8,535 nt of DNA. Origin: Deltaproteobacteria bacterium (GTDB lineage Bacteria; Myxococcota_A; UBA796; UBA2385). The stretch spans positions 1 through 8,535 of the forward strand of contig JAERSX010000031.1 in NCBI GenBank assembly GCA_016845285.1, read 5' to 3'. This document shows, piece after piece, positions 5,662-8,535 of this stretch. The notes beneath the pieces were generated by a model, which saw nothing but the letters and a program-made list of their open reading frames with translations, did no database searches and had not been told where the DNA came from. Each line of letters starts with the position of its first letter. Position 1 is the first letter of the stretch. The position numbers were made by a program, and so were the translations under genes.

Positions 5662-7596
5662 ATGAAGCTCGAAGGCCGCGTGCTTGTGTTGACGGAGGAC
5701 GCCGAGACCATCGGTGCCCAGCTCGCGGGTGGCGATGCCCCCTCCCTCGAAGAGCCCCTTCACTACGGGGTGAACACCGACGCCATGATCTCCGGTCAGG
5801 CCTGTACCTTGGGCTACACCGGAGAGATCCTCGGTCCCTACTTCCTCGAGAATTTCAAGGAGACGGTGGCCAAGGACGGGGTGCGCGCAGGCGGCTTCCA
5901 GGTGGTGGTGGGGGGCGATGCCTACGGCTCCGGCTCGTCGCGCGAGGTCGCGGTGGTGGCTCACCAAGGCGCCGGCATCGAGCTGGTGGTCGCTCGGAGC
6001 TTTCAGCGCATCTTCCAGGAGAACATGGTCTACGGGGGGATGCCGTTCACCACCGACTTCGGGGTGGTGGAGCGTCTCCAGGCTGGCGAAGACGTCGACG
6101 TGGCCGAGCTCACCGACGCCCTCCCGGAGTTCTTCCAGCAGGTCGCCCGGGTCGGCGGTCTGCTTCCGTACGCCACCGCCTGGCTGAACGGTGAGAAGTC
6201 TCCCTGGTACGACGTCGACCGCACAGGCATGACCATGAACGTGGTGGAGAAGCTCATCGCGGCCAAGGCCTGGGTGGGTGGCTCGCCGGCTGACAAGGCG
6301 GGCCCGAGCTTCGGCATGGGTCTCGTGCGGCCGGGCGATCAGGTTCTCTGTCGGGCAGGCTTCCGCGGCATGCACGAGTACACCGCCGGCATGTGCATGG
6401 CGCTCTACGAGGAAGCCTTCGGAAAGGTCCAGGTCCACGAGCCCGAGCAGGTGGCCTGCTTCGAGGACCACTTCGTGCTCATCGACAGCGACTCCGTGCC
6501 CGACAAGGTGAAGTCGGCCCGACTGATGCCCGCCAAGCGCCTCGCGGCCGAGATGGTCTCCGCCTGCGAGGAGCACGGCCTGCGCCTTCACGGCCCCGGT
6601 CGCGACCTGCAGGAGGGCGTCTGCCATCGCATCGTGGTCGAAGAGTACGGACGACCCGGTGACATCATCGTGCTCACCGACTCGCATACGCCCACGAGCG
6701 GCGTGCTCAACGCGTTTGCGTTTGGTGTCGGCAGCACGGCCATGACCTTTGCCCTTCGCACCGGTCTCATCCCCGTGACCGTGCCCAAGGTGGTGCGGGT
6801 GGTGGTGAGCGGCGATCCACAGGGCGTGCTGAGCCCCAAGGACCTGGTGCTCCACCTCATCGGCGATCCCTACTTCCGCGAGGAGCACTGGCGCACCGGC
6901 CCCACCGACACCTGCGTCATCCAGCTGGGCGGCCCAGCCCTCGACCACTGGAACGTCGACGAGCTCAGCGTCATCACCAACATGACCGTCGAGGGCGGGC
7001 TCATGACTGGTGTGGTGGAGCCCTGCAAGGCCATCACCGACTTCCTGCGCGAGAAGCGGGGCCACGACTACGCCGATCAGCTGGTCTACCCCGACGACGG
7101 CGCGTCCTACGAGCGTGTCATCGAGATCGACCTCGCCGAGGTGCCGCTCACCGTGGCCACGCCGGGTGACTCCCGCAACCGCCTCCCCCTGGCCGAGGCC
7201 AGCGATGTGGCCATCCACAATGTGGTCATCGCATCCTGCACCGGAGGGTCCCTGGCCGATCTGCGCGCTGCCGCCGACGTGCTCCGCGGCCACTCCCTGC
7301 ACGAGGGTGTGCGGCTGACGGTCACCCCGTCCAGCATGATGGTGGCCCACGCCGCTCAGAAGGAGGGGTTGCTCGATCTCTTCCGCGGACTCGGTGCTGA
7401 CGTCACCCCTGCTGGCTGCGGCTCCTGCATCGGCAACGGACCCGGCGTGCCCAGGCCTGGCGAGACCACGGCCAGCACCACGAACCGCAACTTCGACCGG
7501 CGCATGGGTGCGCCCGGCCCGGTGTTCCTGGTGAGCCCGGCTGTCGCGGCTGCGAGTGCGGTGGCGGGCAAGCTGGAGGATCCACGGTCGCTCTGA
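5662..7596 (+). CDS. Aconitase-superfamily hydro-lyase with N-terminal swivel domain (LeuD-LeuC order fusion)
   Basis: The 644-residue enzyme should catalyse a stereospecific dehydration-hydration of a hydroxy-di- or tricarboxylate with a [4Fe-4S] cluster. Residues 1-180 form the swivel (LeuD-like) domain, with YGSGSSRE (88-95) and VARSFQRIFQENMVYGG (110-126). Residues about 190-644 form the three catalytic (LeuC-like) domains. There the cluster ligands are Cys526 (IASCTGG), Cys586 and Cys589 (AGCGSCIGN). DSHTP (340-344), FGVGST (354-359), ITNMTVEGG (438-446) and TTNRNFDRRMG (606-616) are the other family motifs. No ligand or motif is missing. Domain order is unusual: mitochondrial-type aconitase carries the swivel at the C-terminus, and AcnB has it before the catalytic domains but with an added HEAT-like domain, absent here. 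The candidates are aconitase, isopropylmalate or homoaconitate-type substrates. The sequence does not decide between them. It ends 10 bp from the convergent gene. Confidence 0.93.
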   Translation: MKLEGRVLVLTEDAETIGAQLAGGDAPSLEEPLHYGVNTDAMISGQACTLGYTGEILGPYFLENFKETVAKDGVRAGGFQVVVGGDAYGSGSSREVAVVAHQGAGIELVVARSFQRIFQENMVYGGMPFTTDFGVVERLQAGEDVDVAELTDALPEFFQQVARVGGLLPYATAWLNGEKSPWYDVDRTGMTMNVVEKLIAAKAWVGGSPADKAGPSFGMGLVRPGDQVLCRAGFRGMHEYTAGMCMALYEEAFGKVQVHEPEQVACFEDHFVLIDSDSVPDKVKSARLMPAKRLAAEMVSACEEHGLRLHGPGRDLQEGVCHRIVVEEYGRPGDIIVLTDSHTPTSGVLNAFAFGVGSTAMTFALRTGLIPVTVPKVVRVVVSGDPQGVLSPKDLVLHLIGDPYFREEHWRTGPTDTCVIQLGGPALDHWNVDELSVITNMTVEGGLMTGVVEPCKAITDFLREKRGHDYADQLVYPDDGASYERVIEIDLAEVPLTVATPGDSRNRLPLAEASDVAIHNVVIASCTGGSLADLRAAADVLRGHSLHEGVRLTVTPSSMMVAHAAQKEGLLDLFRGLGADVTPAGCGSCIGNGPGVPRPGETTASTTNRNFDRRMGAPGPVFLVSPAVAAASAVAGKLEDPRSL

Positions 7597-7606
7597 CCGC
7601 TGCTGC
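7597..7606. other. 10-bp convergent junction without a clear terminator
   Basis: The stop codons of the hydro-lyase gene (7594-7596) and the minus-strand secreted protein (7609-7607) face each other across 10 bp. A 4-bp GCTG/CAGC inverted repeat around 7602-7611 is too weak to be called a terminator, and no T-tract is present on either strand. Confidence 0.4.
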
Positions 7607-8535
7607 TCAGCTGCGTCGACGACCCAAGAGGCCGAGGATCACCGGCAGACCGAGCATCCACCCGAGGGGTGTGAGCGGACTGCCGCAGCCGCAGTCTCGC
7701 GGATCCTCTCCGCCTCCGGTTCCGTCACCAGAGCCCGCATCGCCTCCACTGCCGCCGTCTCCGGCGCCACCGTCGTCGCCACCGTCGTCGCCGCCGCTCA
7801 GACCGAGTGACTGGAGGTGAAGCGTGAAGTCCTGCTGGGTCTTGCGAATGTTGGAGTCGGCGTCCCAGTCCGGGGCGCCCAGGTGCACGACGCCGATGGT
7901 GAGTGGGCTCGTGCCGGTGCCGGTCCAGGTGGTCGTGGCGCCCACCACCGTGGCGTGGGTGCTGCCGTCGGTGAGCACGAGCCCCCAGTCGATGTCCTCG
8001 CTGCCCTCGACGACCAGCTCGAGGTCTTCGCCTTCCTCGAGTCCTTCCAGCTGAAAGTAGACGACGCCCGTGGCGAAGGGCGCGATCTCGGGACTCAGCT
8101 CGACGGGTAGGCTGTCGGCCACCTCGGTGATGGCCACCGCGATGGCTTCGGTGTCGTAGTCGCCGGCCCAGGCGGGGTTGGCCTCGGTGGCGATCCAGGC
8201 GCGCTCCAGCTGGATCCCCAGCACGGCCTCCTGCCAGTCGCCCGTGAGGGTGTCGTGGGCATCGATCACATCGGGCTCGTTGGGGGCGCCTTCCTGGGCC
8301 ATGCTGAGCCACAGCTCGGCAGCCGAGATCCCGCTGCCGTCGCCGAAGTGGTGCTCCAAGTAGAGAAACCAGAGGATCGAGCCGTACTCGTAGTAGGAGT
8401 AGAGGCCGTAGTCGGTGTCCAGGATGCCGCTGTCGGCCAGGATGCCGGCCCAGGGTTCTTCCTGGAAGTCGGCGGCGTAGAAGAGTGGCGAGGTGTAGTC
8501 GCCGTAGGGGGGGCCGAGGGTCCACTGGGTGGCGG
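7607..8535 (-). CDS. C-terminus of a secreted protein with MYXO-CTERM tail (partial)
   Basis: The minus-strand frame is open from the window edge (first full codon at 8533) to TGA 7609-7607, giving 308 residues and no start. The N-terminal third (8533-8240) contains DTDYGLYSYYEYGSILWFLYLEHHFGDGSG, whose Tyr/Gly-rich helix is like the region after the active site in secreted metallopeptidases, but no HExxH is visible in the fragment. A beta-rich segment follows (8100-7830). A Gly/Asp linker (7795-7703) leads to the MYXO-CTERM tail. The protein is therefore expected to be exported and held at the cell surface by the myxosortase pathway. Peptidase identity is a guess, because the catalytic part would lie outside the window. 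A 60-residue or longer reading in the other frames is a shadow. Confidence 0.87.
   Translation of the reverse strand, partial: ATQWTLGPPYGDYTSPLFYAADFQEEPWAGILADSGILDTDYGLYSYYEYGSILWFLYLEHHFGDGSGISAAELWLSMAQEGAPNEPDVIDAHDTLTGDWQEAVLGIQLERAWIATEANPAWAGDYDTEAIAVAITEVADSLPVELSPEIAPFATGVVYFQLEGLEEGEDLELVVEGSEDIDWGLVLTDGSTHATVVGATTTWTGTGTSPLTIGVVHLGAPDWDADSNIRKTQQDFTLHLQSLGLSGGDDGGDDGGAGDGGSGGDAGSGDGTGGGEDPRDCGCGSPLTPLGWMLGLPVILGLLGRRRS
7610..7693 (-). other. MYXO-CTERM C-terminal sorting tail
   Basis: The last 28 residues read CGCGSPLTPLGWMLGLPVIL and then GLLGRRRS. The Cys-Gly-Cys motif, single hydrophobic helix and triple Arg are the classical pattern of MYXO-CTERM proteins. The Gly/Asp-rich linker directly before it is also typical. 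Confidence 0.85.
7703..7795 (-). repeat. Low-complexity Gly/Asp/Ser linker of the right-edge protein
   Basis: About 31 residues consist mainly of Gly and Asp with Ser, Ala and Thr, with local GGDDGGDDGG repetition. It probably spaces the surface domain from the membrane or wall anchor. The DNA is correspondingly repetitive on the plus strand (gtcgtcgccaccgtcgtcgcc). Confidence 0.8.

Noticed and set aside
5593..7350. 585-residue minus-strand frame over the hydro-lyase
   Set aside because: It is antisense to the conserved swivel and cluster motifs, and its composition (Gly, His, Val) is that of a shadow.
7596..7625. Rho-independent terminator between the convergent genes
   Set aside because: Only a 4-bp stem is seen and no T-tract on either strand.

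Overview
The window is GC-rich DNA that looks like a chromosomal segment of a member of the Myxococcota. Two features point that way. Two unrelated proteins end in a MYXO-CTERM-type tail (a Cys-containing motif, one hydrophobic helix, then an Arg cluster). One of them also carries four Asp/Cys-rich repeats of the MopE-like metal-binding type that are abundant in this phylum. Third-position GC is high in every gene. I see no tRNA, rRNA, CRISPR array, insertion sequence or phage gene.

Layout. (1) At the left edge, on the minus strand, is the first 40 codons of an exported protein with a TTG start, a signal peptide and the first residues of what looks like a carboxypeptidase-regulatory-like or TonB-receptor plug-type domain. 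(2) A 152-bp divergent intergenic region follows, with a small inverted repeat and two exact 11-bp direct repeats. (3) Next is a small basic protein of unknown function (273-776). (4) 818-2323 encodes a cell-surface lipoprotein with two ASH/choice-of-anchor-D-like beta domains, four 42-residue MopE-like repeats and a MYXO-CTERM-like tail. (5) 2357-7596 is a tightly packed run of five plus-strand genes: exonuclease III/AP endonuclease (xth), a COG0523/CobW GTPase with Cys and His metal sites, a three-part protein (acyltransferase-like N-terminus, cyclic-nucleotide-binding domain, winged helix), a small four-cysteine protein of the C_GCAxxG_C_C type, and an aconitase-superfamily Fe-S hydro-lyase with its swivel domain at the N-terminus. 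(6) On the minus strand, convergent and only 10 bp away, is the C-terminal 308 residues of a secreted protein with a Gly/Asp linker and a MYXO-CTERM tail.

How the genes may work together. The five-gene run has intergenic gaps of 196 bp or fewer in total thought of as 0, 1, 2 and 20 bp between successive genes, so co-transcription and translational coupling are likely. Its contents share a metal/redox theme: a DNA-damage repair nuclease, a putative metallochaperone, a cAMP-type ligand sensor, a multi-cysteine protein and a [4Fe-4S] enzyme. That theme is an inference from gene content. The least familiar protein is the acyltransferase-like/CNB/winged-helix fusion (4062-5117), and the substrate of the swivel-first hydro-lyase (5662-7596) is also open. 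I regard this operon as the most likely place for an undescribed system. Everything else looks like ordinary, if lineage-typical, gene content.
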